This document shows positions 43,172-51,368 of a DNA stretch of 64,000 nucleotides, piece after piece. Source of the stretch: Flavobacterium yafengii (GTDB lineage: Bacteria > Bacteroidota > Bacteroidia > Flavobacteriales > Flavobacteriaceae); NCBI RefSeq assembly GCF_030010375.1, contig NZ_JASCRY010000004.1, positions 62,001 to 126,000 of the forward strand. Direction: 5' to 3'. The notes under the pieces are model-generated. The model did no database searches, was not told the DNA's origin, and was given only the letters and a program-made list of their open reading frames with translations. Within the stretch, counting starts at the first letter, position 1. Each line of letters opens with the position of its first letter. The position numbers and the translations under genes were made by a program.

Positions 43172-43450
43172 ATGAAAAAGAGTAACCGTAAAGAATTGAA
43201 CTGGGAGCAAACAGAAAAACTTGTTACAATGGCTTTAGAAGAAAAAAATCCTTTTGAAATAATCAAAAAAGAATTTGGTCTGGCAGAAAAAGAGATTCTT
43301 GAAATCATGAAAAAGAAGATGCCGGCAGAGAAATTTGAAATGTGGAAAAAGAAAGCGACTGCAAACAAACCAAAACCAAAACCCGTTAAGATTGATAATT
43401 TTGATGAAGATTTGGATGGAAAATATTATATAAAAAACAAATTAGACTAA
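43172..43450 (+). CDS. TIGR03643/DUF2805 family small protein
   Basis: The 92-residue soluble, highly charged protein begins KSNRKELNWEQTEKLVTMAL and includes NPFEIIKKEFGLAEKEILEI, helical segments resembling a small helix-turn-helix. MKKKMPAEKFEMWKKKA and a Lys/Pro-rich tail follow. It matches the TIGR03643 (DUF2805) pattern, of unknown function. GTG and ATG codons stand together at 43169 and 43172; the ATG is preferred. It may bind nucleic acid given its charge, but that is a guess. Confidence 0.72.
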   Translation: MKKSNRKELNWEQTEKLVTMALEEKNPFEIIKKEFGLAEKEILEIMKKKMPAEKFEMWKKKATANKPKPKPVKIDNFDEDLDGKYYIKNKLD

Positions 43451-43454
43451 AAAT

Positions 43455-43479
43455 AAAACTCCTGATATTCGGGAGTTTT
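43455..43479 (+). terminator. Terminator after the TIGR03643 gene
   Basis: An 11-bp stem (AAAACTCCTGA against TTCGGGAGTTTT, one G-U pair) with a 3-nt loop is followed by a T run. Confidence 0.8.
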
Positions 43480-43515
43480 TGTTTTTATGCCAACTAACTT
43501 TTCACAAACGCAATA

Positions 43516-43857
43516 ATGGTTTCAGTAACATCAAAAGACAATACTTTTATTTTTGAAATAAAAGGTTGGCACAAAATCTGGGCTCTAGAAAGTAAAATTA
43601 CGATTCCGAAAGAAAAAATTATTGAAGCCTATCAGGACAAAGAAGAGTTTACTTTTTGGAAAGGCTTTAGAATGCCAGGCACTGAAATTCCTGGTTTTAT
43701 AGCTGCTGGAACATTTTATAAAAAAGGGAGGAATTTCTGGGATGTAATGAATAAAAAGAAAGCCATAATTGTAGCATTAGAAAATCATTATTACAAAAAA
43801 CTCATCATTGAAGTTGAAAATCCAGAAGTAGTAATGAATCAATTAAACACTAAATAA
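43516..43857 (+). CDS. Uncharacterised small soluble protein, PH-like
   Basis: The 113-residue protein has no signal or membrane segment. The pattern of short strands (NTFIFEIKGWHKIWALESKI), a FRMPGTEIPGFIAAGTFY turn and a VMNKKKAIIVALENHYYKKL strand-helix ending resembles bacterial PH-like domains. This is a fold-level impression, not a firm assignment. It stands alone after a terminator. No function is proposed. Confidence 0.6.
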   Translation: MVSVTSKDNTFIFEIKGWHKIWALESKITIPKEKIIEAYQDKEEFTFWKGFRMPGTEIPGFIAAGTFYKKGRNFWDVMNKKKAIIVALENHYYKKLIIEVENPEVVMNQLNTK

Positions 43858-43978
43858 AATTTCTTTTATTCTCAAATCCGTTTTAAAAAATAAAAAATTT
43901 AAAAATAGTTTCTAGTCCTTATAAATTGTAACAATTCAACAATTTGAAAGACTAACAACTAAAATAAAATAACACAAA

Positions 43979-45847
43979 ATGAAAAGAATATTTTTTACAC
44001 TCGCATTTGCATCGGTTCTTTTGAGCTGTAAAACTGCCAGTACTTCAACTAATGACTCGAAATCTGTTACTGATATAGTAAAAGTTGCTATTAATTTGAA
44101 TGATGTAAAAGAGGACAAAGTACTTGTCACGATTACTTCTCCAAAAATCAGAATGGATGAAGTAACATACAGCATTCCTAAAATTGTTCCTGGAACCTAT
44201 TCTGTAGATGATTACGGTAAATATATCGAGGATTTTAAAGCATTTGACAGTAAAGGAAACATACTGCCAGTTACTAAAACAGATGACAACACCTGGAATA
44301 TTAAAAATGCAAAAACATTAGTAAAAATAACCTATTTAGTAAACGACACATTTGACACCGAAAAAGGTGGCGGTTTTGGTAAAAACGACATTTTTTCGCC
44401 AGCGGGAACAAACATAGATGCAGGAAAAAACTTTATGTTGAACATGCATGGTTTTGTAGGCTATTTTCAAGACAAAAAAGACCTTCCCTATACTGTTAGC
44501 ATTGCACACCCAGAAACACTTTGGGGAGCCACTTCAATGACGGATCAAGATGCAAGCACAACGAATGATGTATTTACAACACCTCGTTATGCTGAATTGG
44601 TTGAAAACCCTATCATGTATGCTAAACCGGACTATACCACTTTTACAGTAGACGGTATGGAAATACTGATTGGTGTTTATTCTCCTACTGGAAAAGTGAC
44701 TGCCGAAAGCATTACTCCTGAGATGAAAACCATGATGACCGCCCAAAAAACATTTTTAGGAAAAATCAATGCTACAAAAAAATACAGCGTATTGTTGTAC
44801 TTATCAAGTATGACGCCTACTGACGCTAAAGGATTTGGAGCACTAGAACACCCTACTGCGACCACTGTTGTTTTACCTGAAATGATGCCAAAAGAAGAAT
44901 TGGTTAAATCAATGAAAGATGTGGTTTCACATGAATTTTTCCATATTGTAACTCCGCTGACTATTCATTCTAAAGAGATTCACTATTTTGATTACAACAC
45001 GCCTAAAATGTCAGAACATTTATGGATGTATGAAGGGGTGACGGAATACTTTGCAAATCTTTTTCAGATCAACCAAGGGTTAATTACTGAAGAGGATTTT
45101 TATACACGTATGGCAGAAAAAATTGAGCATGCAAATGCCATGAATGACACGATGCCTTTCACAACAATGAGCGCTAATGTGTTGACAGAACCATACAAAG
45201 CCCAATACTTAAACGTATATGAAAAAGGAGCACTTATTGGAATGTGCTTGGATATTATAATAAGAGAAAAAAGCAATGGAGAAAGAGGAATTCTTGATTT
45301 AATGCAAAAATTATCTAACGAATATGGAGCTTCAAAACCATTTAATGATACGGAGCTTTTTGCCAAAATAACTTCATTTACTTATCCTGAAGTAGGAGCT
45401 TTTTTGACTACTTATGTATCTGGTGCAACTCCAATTCCTTATGAAACTTATTTGGCTAAAGTTGGTGTTACTAAATCCATAGAAAAAGTACCCGGAAATG
45501 TGTTCTTAAAAGGACAATCGCCATACATCACTGTAAATCAGCAAACTAAAGAAATAATTGTGATTCCAAACATGGAATTGAACGTTTTTTATACAAATTT
45601 AGGACTTAAAGGAGGAGATGTTTTGGTATCTATCAATGAAAAACCATATTCATTGGATAACATTTATGATATGATTACGGAGAGTCAAAACTGGAAAGAA
45701 AACGACTCTATTACCGTAAAAATAAAACGTGACGCTAAGGAACAAATAATCAAAGGAAAGGTACAATTTCCTTATGAAGAGAAAGAAGGTCTTAAGTCTA
45801 CTGATGCAACCAAAGTTGCTTTAAAAGAAGCTTGGTTGAAATCATAA
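43979..45847 (+). CDS. M61-family metallopeptidase lipoprotein with PDZ domain
   Basis: The 622-residue protein has the lipobox VLLSC (Cys17) followed by an M61-type N-terminal beta domain. The zinc motif HEFFH (about residue 318) sits in VVSHEFFHIVTPL, and the third ligand is the Glu in LWMYEGVTEYFA. A C-terminal PDZ domain is shown by GLKGGDVLVSINEKPYSLDN (about 540). M61 peptidases (glycyl aminopeptidase type) process peptides; here the lipoprotein signal places it in the envelope. It is monocistronic with a terminator. Confidence 0.9.
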   Translation: MKRIFFTLAFASVLLSCKTASTSTNDSKSVTDIVKVAINLNDVKEDKVLVTITSPKIRMDEVTYSIPKIVPGTYSVDDYGKYIEDFKAFDSKGNILPVTKTDDNTWNIKNAKTLVKITYLVNDTFDTEKGGGFGKNDIFSPAGTNIDAGKNFMLNMHGFVGYFQDKKDLPYTVSIAHPETLWGATSMTDQDASTTNDVFTTPRYAELVENPIMYAKPDYTTFTVDGMEILIGVYSPTGKVTAESITPEMKTMMTAQKTFLGKINATKKYSVLLYLSSMTPTDAKGFGALEHPTATTVVLPEMMPKEELVKSMKDVVSHEFFHIVTPLTIHSKEIHYFDYNTPKMSEHLWMYEGVTEYFANLFQINQGLITEEDFYTRMAEKIEHANAMNDTMPFTTMSANVLTEPYKAQYLNVYEKGALIGMCLDIIIREKSNGERGILDLMQKLSNEYGASKPFNDTELFAKITSFTYPEVGAFLTTYVSGATPIPYETYLAKVGVTKSIEKVPGNVFLKGQSPYITVNQQTKEIIVIPNMELNVFYTNLGLKGGDVLVSINEKPYSLDNIYDMITESQNWKENDSITVKIKRDAKEQIIKGKVQFPYEEKEGLKSTDATKVALKEAWLKS

Positions 45848-45865
45848 TCTCAAAAATAATTCAGA

Positions 45866-45895
45866 AAATCCCAATTTAGAAATAGATTGGGATTT
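45866..45895 (+). terminator. Terminator of the M61 peptidase gene
   Basis: AAATCCCAAT pairs with ATTGGGATTT, followed by a T run. Confidence 0.85.
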
Positions 45896-46059
45896 TTTTT
45901 GTGAAATTTGAATGCGTTAGCAAAATCATTCCAACAATTTTCTTTATTTTGCGCCAAAATATAAACAACAATGAAATCGCCATGATTCAATCCCGAAGTT
46001 TCGGAACAAATCATAAAAAATAGCGAAACCATTTTCCAAAAAACAAATTTTAACTTCAC

Positions 46060-46770
46060 ATGAAAAAATCTATTATTGCATTCGTTACACTTATCCTGTT
46101 GGCATCTTGTGACAAGAATGAATCAAAAACTAATTTACATATTACCGGAAATATTAAAGGATTAAAAAAAGGGACTTTGTATATCCAGCGAATTGTTGAT
46201 ACCACATTGGTAGCTATTGACACAATCAATATCGATGGAAGTTCTACATTCGAAAGTGATCTGGACCTAAAATCACCTGAAATGCTTTATTTGTTCTTAG
46301 ACAGAGGCGTGAGCAATTCCTTAGACAATAATTTACCATTCTTTGCTGAACCGGGAGCCATAACTATTGAAACCAGTTTAGATCATTATTTGTCTGACGC
46401 CAAAATTAAAGGGTCAAAAAATCAGGAAATATTTGAAGAGTACAAAAAGATCAACTCCCGTTTCACAGATGAAAATCTTACTTTGATTGAACAAAAATTT
46501 AATGCTATCAAAAGTCAAAACACACAAAAAGTAGATAGTATAATCGTAAAACAAGATTCAAACATAAAAAGAAAGTATTTGTTTGCCACTAATTTTGCAT
46601 TAAACAACAGAAAATTCGAAGTGGCACCTTATATCGCCTTATCAGAAATCTATGATATCAATATCAAATATTTAGATACCATTCAAAAATCAATGTCACC
46701 AAAAGTAGCACAATCGCTTTATGGTAAAAAACTAACGGAATATGTTGCCAGCATCAAGAACCAAAAATAA
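46060..46770 (+). CDS. DUF4369-type lipoprotein
   Basis: The 236-residue protein has the lipobox LLASC (Cys17), then a beta-rich domain (about 25-120, HITGNIKGLKKGTLYIQRI) typical of DUF4369. This domain often precedes a thioredoxin-like domain in Bacteroidota TlpA proteins. Here no CxxC thioredoxin motif follows; the C-terminal half is helical and rich in Lys and Glu. It is therefore a DUF4369-only lipoprotein of unknown role. Confidence 0.78.
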   Translation: MKKSIIAFVTLILLASCDKNESKTNLHITGNIKGLKKGTLYIQRIVDTTLVAIDTINIDGSSTFESDLDLKSPEMLYLFLDRGVSNSLDNNLPFFAEPGAITIETSLDHYLSDAKIKGSKNQEIFEEYKKINSRFTDENLTLIEQKFNAIKSQNTQKVDSIIVKQDSNIKRKYLFATNFALNNRKFEVAPYIALSEIYDINIKYLDTIQKSMSPKVAQSLYGKKLTEYVASIKNQK

Positions 46771-46810
46771 AGAGTTCTAAAGACAACATGCTATTCCATA
46801 ATGAGAATAA

Positions 46811-46844
46811 AAAAATCATCTTGCTGTATAACAAGATGATTTTT
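46811..46844. terminator. Bidirectional terminator
   Basis: AAAAATCATCTTG pairs with CAAGATGATTTTT across an 8-nt loop, with A before and T after. It separates the convergent DUF4369 and DUF5362 genes. Confidence 0.85.
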
Positions 46845-46918
46845 TTTGTTTTGTAAAGAAATATAGTTCCGGAAGCTTGACTAAACAAAACCTCATCATT
46901 ACAAGATCTAAAAGCTGT

Positions 46919-47383
46919 TTAAGCGTTATTAAAAGCCATTCCGCCAACAATCATCCCTACAAACATTAAAAGATACAGAGAGAAAATTACCAGTGTCATA
47001 ATTCCAATGAATTTGTAGTGTGATTTTAGATATCTTAAAGAAGTAGTCAGTGTTTCAGAATCGTTGTTATTAAACGCTGCTTTGGCATTAGATGCAAATT
47101 TATTCAAGTAATACACCGGAAAGAAATAAAGTGCCGCAATAAGTAAATAAACGACAGCCATCACCATTCCAAAAGAAGAACCCATCATTCCCATTGCAGG
47201 ATTCATTTTCCCCATAGCAGAGAATAATGTACCGGCAAATAAAGCTGCAAAAACTATAAAACCAATTCCTATGTAACCAAGAATTGATAAAAAATAAGCC
47301 CATTTTGCCGTTTCTTTCAAAAAGTCTTTCGCAGACTCATTTAGTTTCATTTCAAAATTTTCAATAACTGAATACTCTTCCAT
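46919..47383 (-). CDS. DUF5362-like membrane protein
   Basis: The 154-residue inner membrane protein starts with a short soluble helix (ESAKDFLKETAKWAYFLSIL). It has about three to four hydrophobic segments, including FIVFAALFAGTLFSAMG, VMAVVYLLIAALYFFPVYYL and IMTLVIFSLYLLMFVGMI. The YLNKFASNAKAAFNNNDSE loop between helices is a DUF5362 feature. The function is unknown. A near-ideal promoter lies upstream. Confidence 0.75.
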   Translation of the reverse strand: MEEYSVIENFEMKLNESAKDFLKETAKWAYFLSILGYIGIGFIVFAALFAGTLFSAMGKMNPAMGMMGSSFGMVMAVVYLLIAALYFFPVYYLNKFASNAKAAFNNNDSETLTTSLRYLKSHYKFIGIMTLVIFSLYLLMFVGMIVGGMAFNNA

Positions 47384-47406
47384 AATTTAATATTTAGGTT
47401 AGATAC

Positions 47407-47436
47407 CAAATTTAACAAAAAAATTATGACATTCAA
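47407..47436 (-). promoter_or_regulatory. Promoter of the DUF5362 gene
   Basis: On the minus strand TTG (47436-47434), 19 nt and TAAATTTG (47414-47407) match the Bacteroidota consensus exactly. Confidence 0.7.
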
Positions 47437-47474
47437 TAAAAACGGAATTCAATTCTGATTTTGCCAAAAACAAA

Positions 47475-47503
47475 AAACCATCCCGATTATGACGGGATGG
47501 TTT
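47475..47503 (-). terminator. Terminator of tRNA-Thr
   Basis: An 11-bp perfect stem (AAACCATCCCG and its reverse complement) with a 7-nt loop. A T run follows on the minus strand, 9 bases past the tRNA. Confidence 0.85.
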
Positions 47504-47511
47504 TATTAAAG

Positions 47512-47585
47512 AGCCGGCGGAGGGACTCGAACCCACGACCTGCTGATTACAAATCAGCTGCTCTAGCCAACTGAGCTACGCTGGC
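47512..47585 (-). tRNA. tRNA-Thr (anticodon TGT)
   Basis: The minus strand folds as a cloverleaf of 74 nt starting GCCAGCG. The D arm is AGCTCAGTTGGCTAGAGC, the anticodon stem CTGAT encloses loop TTTGTAA (anticodon TGT, reads ACA), and the T loop is TTCGAGT. CCA is not encoded. The acceptor stem has an A-C opposition at pair 4-69 and the T stem a T-T opposition at 50-64. A terminator follows. Confidence 0.95.
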
Positions 47586-47663
47586 GACTCATTACGGGTG
47601 CAAATATAAGTCTGAATTTCTATTTTCCAAAACAAATTCAAACTTTTTTCGCTTTTTTTTTGA

Positions 47664-47930
47664 CTACAATTCGTTGATTTTAGCAATCAATTGATTAGCA
47701 GTTTGTTCCAATTCAACATTGATTTGTTTGAAATGTGCTTTTTTATTTTCTACCTTTTTAGCATTCACTTTAGTGATTAAAGCGTCAAAAGCAGCGATAG
47801 CCTCATCAATTAAATCATTAGTTTCAGTTGTTGGTTTTCCTGTTGTAGAAATTTCGAACAAGTAAACTGCTTCAATAATATCTCCTAAAACGTAGTTGAT
47901 GTCTTTTTTTAAATTCTTAACGTTTGCCAT
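47664..47930 (-). CDS. Small conserved helical protein, function unknown
   Basis: The 88-residue soluble protein is predicted to be all helix (NLKKDINYVLGDIIEAVYLF, then DLIDEAIAAFDALITKVNA, then HFKQINVELEQTANQLIAKI). It may form a coiled-coil bundle. I do not recognise a named family, though its start and promoter look genuine (TACTTTTG box at 47976-47969). It lies between tRNA-Thr and manA. Confidence 0.7.
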   Translation of the reverse strand: MANVKNLKKDINYVLGDIIEAVYLFEISTTGKPTTETNDLIDEAIAAFDALITKVNAKKVENKKAHFKQINVELEQTANQLIAKINEL

Positions 47931-47968
47931 TTTTATTTTTTTAAAATTTGAATTTTAATTTGCGTCTG

Positions 47969-47976
47969 CAAAAGTA
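47969..47976 (-). promoter_or_regulatory. -7 box of the small helical protein gene
   Basis: TACTTTTG on the minus strand fits TAnnTTTG, 39 bases before the start codon. Confidence 0.5.
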
Positions 47977-47998
47977 CACATAATCTTTCTATTACCGA

Positions 47999-48961
47999 CT
48001 ATGAAATGTAAATTTCTAAAATTGAAGCTTTTCCATTGAGAATGAATGCATTCATTGCCGCAGGAATTAAAACAGTATCTCCTTTTTTATATTGCAATTT
48101 TGAATTGTTGTATTCCAGTTCAAATGTTCCTTCTATACACATATAAACCGTAAAGGTTTTTCCAGATTTAGAAACCAAAATTTCTCCGTCTAACGGAATA
48201 AAATTCGTCGTAAAATAAGGACAGTCAACAATTTCGTTTGAATCGTTTATGTTCTTAGTATATTCTTTCTTAGTTTCTACTTTATTGTAATTAATAGCAT
48301 CCAAAGCCAAATCAATATGCAATTCTCTAGTATTACCATTGCCATCTACCCTGTCAAAATCATAGAGACGATAGGTAATATCCGAAGTTTGTTGAATCTC
48401 AGCAACCACTAATCCCGCACCAATAGCGTGAACCGTTCCTGTTTCTAAAAAGAAAACATCACCTGATTTTACTTTTACATCATCCAGAATAGAAAGTAAG
48501 GTTTTGTTTGCTAGATTTTCTAAATACTCACTGGCATTCGATTTTTCTTTGAAACCTACAATAATTCTGGCATCATCATCAGCTTGCATAATGTACCACA
48601 TTTCGGTTTTACCAAAAGAATTATGACGTTTTTTAGCCAACTCATCATTAGGATGCACTTGTATGGACAAATCTTCACGAGCATCTAAATATTTGAAAAG
48701 CAACGGAAATTGTTTTCCAAATCTGGCATGAACTTCTGTTCCTAATATTTCATCCGGAGAATCATTTATAATATCAGCCAATGATCTCCCTTTCCATTCT
48801 CCATTTATAACAACACTTATATCACCTTCAACTGTAGATAACTCCCAACTTTCTCCTGTAATTGTTGACGTAATTGGCTTATTAAGTACTGTTTTAAGTT
48901 TTTCACCTCCCCAAATTCTCTCTTTTAAAATGGGTTCAAATTGTAATGGATAAAATTTCAT
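47999..48961 (-). CDS. manA: Mannose-6-phosphate isomerase, short cupin type
   Basis: The 320-residue cytosolic zinc enzyme interconverts mannose-6-phosphate and fructose-6-phosphate. The zinc-site segment LSIQVHPNDELAKKRHNSFGKTEMWYI (given here as SIQVHPND and GKTEMWYI) lies near residues 98-123. FFLETGTVHAIGAG follows near 170. It provides the route from mannose released by the N-glycan PUL into glycolysis, or the reverse path to GDP-mannose. It is not part of the PUL but fits its output. It has its own promoter with TTG, 20 nt and TACATTTG. Confidence 0.93.
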   Translation of the reverse strand: MKFYPLQFEPILKERIWGGEKLKTVLNKPITSTITGESWELSTVEGDISVVINGEWKGRSLADIINDSPDEILGTEVHARFGKQFPLLFKYLDAREDLSIQVHPNDELAKKRHNSFGKTEMWYIMQADDDARIIVGFKEKSNASEYLENLANKTLLSILDDVKVKSGDVFFLETGTVHAIGAGLVVAEIQQTSDITYRLYDFDRVDGNGNTRELHIDLALDAINYNKVETKKEYTKNINDSNEIVDCPYFTTNFIPLDGEILVSKSGKTFTVYMCIEGTFELEYNNSKLQYKKGDTVLIPAAMNAFILNGKASILEIYIS

Positions 48962-48983
48962 TTAAGTGTGTGTTTTTGAATTG

Positions 48984-49014
48984 CAAATGTATAAAATCAA
49001 TATTTTTTTGCCAA
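48984..49014 (-). promoter_or_regulatory. Promoter of manA
   Basis: TTG (49014-49012), 20 nt and TACATTTG (48991-48984) on the minus strand match the Bacteroidota consensus. Confidence 0.65.
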
Positions 49015-49106
49015 ACTACGTTACTGTTTAATCTTTTGAGAAGATTTATGACCATAAAACAGCAACTGAATGCAAATTAAGATAAAACAAATGTATAATA
49101 CAAAAT

Positions 49107-49565
49107 CTATGATACTAATTTCTGGATGGCTTGAAGCGCTTTCGGAATGTGTTTGGTAGCTAACATACTATCGAATATCATTTGAATGACTCCATTTTTA
49201 TCCGTTACATACGTAACTCGTCCAGGAAGTAATCCAAACAATCCAGAAGGAACTCCAAAAAGGGTTTTGATTTTTTTATCGTTGTCTGACAAAAGAATAA
49301 AAGGCAGTTTATACTGTTCACTGAACTGTTGATGCGAACTGACGCTATCACTACTGATTCCTATCACCTCAGCGCCTAAATCTTTGAAATCTTCATATTG
49401 ATCTCTAAAACTGCATGCCTCAGCAGTGCAGCCTGGAGTATTATCTTTTGGATAAAAATAAATAACGAGAGGCTTTTTCCCCACAATGTTTTGACTGTCA
49501 AAATCATTGCCGTTTGCATCTTTCGCTTTAAAATTGGGTATGGTATCGCCTACTTTTAGTCCCAT
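49107..49565 (-). CDS. bcp: Thioredoxin-dependent peroxiredoxin, BCP/PrxQ type
   Basis: The 152-residue peroxidase has the motif FYPKDNTPGCTAEACSFRDQ with peroxidatic Cys and a resolving Cys five residues later, the atypical 2-Cys pattern of PrxQ. It removes hydroperoxides using thioredoxin. Its ATG overlaps the queD stop by one base (TAATG), so the two are translationally coupled. The biochemical reason for pairing with queD is not obvious. Confidence 0.95.
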   Translation of the reverse strand: MGLKVGDTIPNFKAKDANGNDFDSQNIVGKKPLVIYFYPKDNTPGCTAEACSFRDQYEDFKDLGAEVIGISSDSVSSHQQFSEQYKLPFILLSDNDKKIKTLFGVPSGLFGLLPGRVTYVTDKNGVIQMIFDSMLATKHIPKALQAIQKLVS

Positions 49566-49975
49566 TATTGACCTTTATAGGTTACAAAATTTCGTGGTGT
49601 TTCATAAAGGACAACTTCTAATTCAAACTCAGGCTTGATTCTTTTTCTGATTTTATTCCAAATTACGACAACAATATTTTCGGCAGTTGGATTCAAATCC
49701 TGAAATTCAGGTACGTCAATATTCAGATTTTTGTGGTCAAACTGATCCTCAACATCCTCTTTAATGATATCACTCAAGAATTTCACATCCATAACATAAC
49801 CCGTTTCCGGATCAATTTCACCGGTTACGCTCACTATCAATTCATAGTTATGCCCGTGAAAATTAGGATTATTACACTTCCCGAAAATAGCATCGTTTTG
49901 TTCGAAAGTCCAATCTTTCCTGTATAATCTGTGTGCCGCATTAAAATGGGCTTTCCGTGAAATGGTAACTTTCAT
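49565..49975 (-). CDS. queD: 6-carboxytetrahydropterin synthase / 6-pyruvoyl-tetrahydropterin synthase family
   Basis: The 136-residue enzyme of the PTPS/QueD family has zinc-binding histidines in AHFNAAHRL (9-17) and NFHGHNYEL (about 38-46). The Cys in FGKCNNPNFHG is the catalytic residue of the QueD type, and DPETGYVMDVKFLSDI is the usual central strand. It probably makes 6-carboxy-tetrahydropterin for queuosine synthesis. It is the upstream member of the pair with bcp and follows idi by 86 bases. Confidence 0.92.
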   Translation of the reverse strand: MKVTISRKAHFNAAHRLYRKDWTFEQNDAIFGKCNNPNFHGHNYELIVSVTGEIDPETGYVMDVKFLSDIIKEDVEDQFDHKNLNIDVPEFQDLNPTAENIVVVIWNKIRKRIKPEFELEVVLYETPRNFVTYKGQ

Positions 49976-49976
49976 A

Positions 49977-50004
49977 ATTTCAGATTTCAGATTTCAGATT
50001 TCTC
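49977..50004 (-). repeat. CTGAAAT heptamer array upstream of queD
   Basis: Four heptamers (ATTTCAG three times, then ATTTCTC) run head to tail on the plus strand, ending 2 bases before the queD start codon. On the minus strand they read CTGAAAT. Confidence 0.8.
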
Positions 50005-50061
50005 ATGTTGCGAAATCTAAAGCCTTTATGTTAATATATTTTTGAACCGCTATTTGCAATT

Positions 50062-50589
50062 CTATATTTTATGATCCTCAAGAAAATGATAAAACTCATC
50101 GAAGATAATCTTAAACCAAACCGTATACAACTCCGGATGAACTTCCATGTCCTTTTTTACATCCTCAATTTTCATCCACTTCCAGTCTTCTACTTCCTCT
50201 ACGTTTATTTCCGGTGCATCATCATAATAACCTATCATGACATGATCTAGTTCGTGTTCCGTCAAGCCATTGTCAAAAGGAGCTTTGTATATAAAATGGA
50301 AAAGCTCTTTGAGTTCTGTTTTAAAACCCATTTCTTCAAATAACCTTCTGCTTCCCGCTTGAATATTTGTTTCGCCCTCGCGCTGATGACTGCAACAGGT
50401 ATTGGTCCAAAGCAAAGGGGAATGGTATTTTTGATGGGCCCGTTGCTGCAACATGATTTCATTTTTGCCGTTTAAAACAAAAACTGAAAAAGCACGATGC
50501 AAAACCGCTTTTTCATGTGCTTCAAGCTTAGGCATCAATCCTATCTGCTCATCATTTTCATTAACTAATATTACGTTTTCTTCTAACAT
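50062..50589 (-). CDS. idi: Isopentenyl-diphosphate delta-isomerase, type 1
   Basis: The 175-residue Nudix-fold enzyme converts isopentenyl diphosphate to dimethylallyl diphosphate. The catalytic Cys is in LLWTNTCCSHQREGE (about 65), and the Nudix-like helix appears as AGSRRLFEEMGF with the Glu residue. ELDHVMIGYYDD and the C-terminal WFKIIFDEF complete the fold. It supplies precursors for carotenoid, menaquinone and lipid carrier synthesis. Confidence 0.95.
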   Translation of the reverse strand: MLEENVILVNENDEQIGLMPKLEAHEKAVLHRAFSVFVLNGKNEIMLQQRAHQKYHSPLLWTNTCCSHQREGETNIQAGSRRLFEEMGFKTELKELFHFIYKAPFDNGLTEHELDHVMIGYYDDAPEINVEEVEDWKWMKIEDVKKDMEVHPELYTVWFKIIFDEFYHFLEDHKI

Positions 50590-50756
50590 ATAAATCTATT
50601 ACTGGTCAAAAATACAAAAAAGATAATTAGGGACGGGGGCTTTAACGTTCTGTTTCGATTTGTTGAAGCCGAATTATTTTAAGGCCGTCCAAATAAAATT
50701 GACACTATACTTTCACCGATTCTTTTGTATTTTTATAACAAATTATAAACAGTATC

Positions 50757-51218
50757 ATGAACACGATTACTATCCGAAAAGCACATCATAACGATTTAGA
50801 AAAACTCCTTGAATTTGAACAGGGAATTATTGCTGCCGAACGTCCTTTTGACCCTACTTTAAAAGCAGAAAAAATAAATTATTATGATATCGAAAAAATG
50901 ATTTCAGCTCCAGATATTGAAGTATTGGTAGCCGAAATTGGCTCAGAACTTGTTGGCTCAGGATATGCGCGAATAGAGACTGCAAAGCATTATTTGAATC
51001 ATCCGAACTATGCTTATTTAGGATTTATGTACACGGATGCCAATCACAGAGGAAAAGGAATAAATGCCAAAATCATTGAAGCGCTCAAAGAATGGTGTAA
51101 CCTGCAGGATGTATTTGAACTTCGACTGGATGTATACAATGACAATACTTCGGCAATTAAAGCGTATAAGAAATCAGGGTTCAAAAAACACCTTATCAAC
51201 ATGCGAATGGTTTTATAA
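50757..51218 (+). CDS. GNAT-family N-acetyltransferase
   Basis: The 153-residue protein has a single GNAT fold. The acetyl-CoA binding motif appears as GFMYTDANHRGKGINAKIIEAL (short form HRGKGINAKI), followed by the strand FELRLDVYNDNTSAIKAYKK and a terminal GFKKHLINMRM. Such enzymes acetylate amines of small molecules or protein N-termini. The substrate cannot be inferred. It stands alone on the plus strand, divergent from idi. Confidence 0.9.
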   Translation: MNTITIRKAHHNDLEKLLEFEQGIIAAERPFDPTLKAEKINYYDIEKMISAPDIEVLVAEIGSELVGSGYARIETAKHYLNHPNYAYLGFMYTDANHRGKGINAKIIEALKEWCNLQDVFELRLDVYNDNTSAIKAYKKSGFKKHLINMRMVL

Positions 51219-51341
51219 TAATAAGGTTTTGTTAATTCTAAATCCAGAACTGTCTTTTACCCGTAAATAACGATAGTTAAAACTTACTTAAATAACTATT
51301 AATTTGCAAAGTAGGCGACATTTTTTGATTCAAAAGCGCTT

Positions 51342-51349
51342 TACATTTG
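51342..51349 (+). promoter_or_regulatory. -7 box of the msrB-msrA operon
   Basis: TACATTTG fits TAnnTTTG, 20 bases before the ATG. A TTG lies only 14 nt upstream, so the -33 element is uncertain. Confidence 0.5.
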
Positions 51350-51368
51350 TACTATAAAAAAGAAAATT

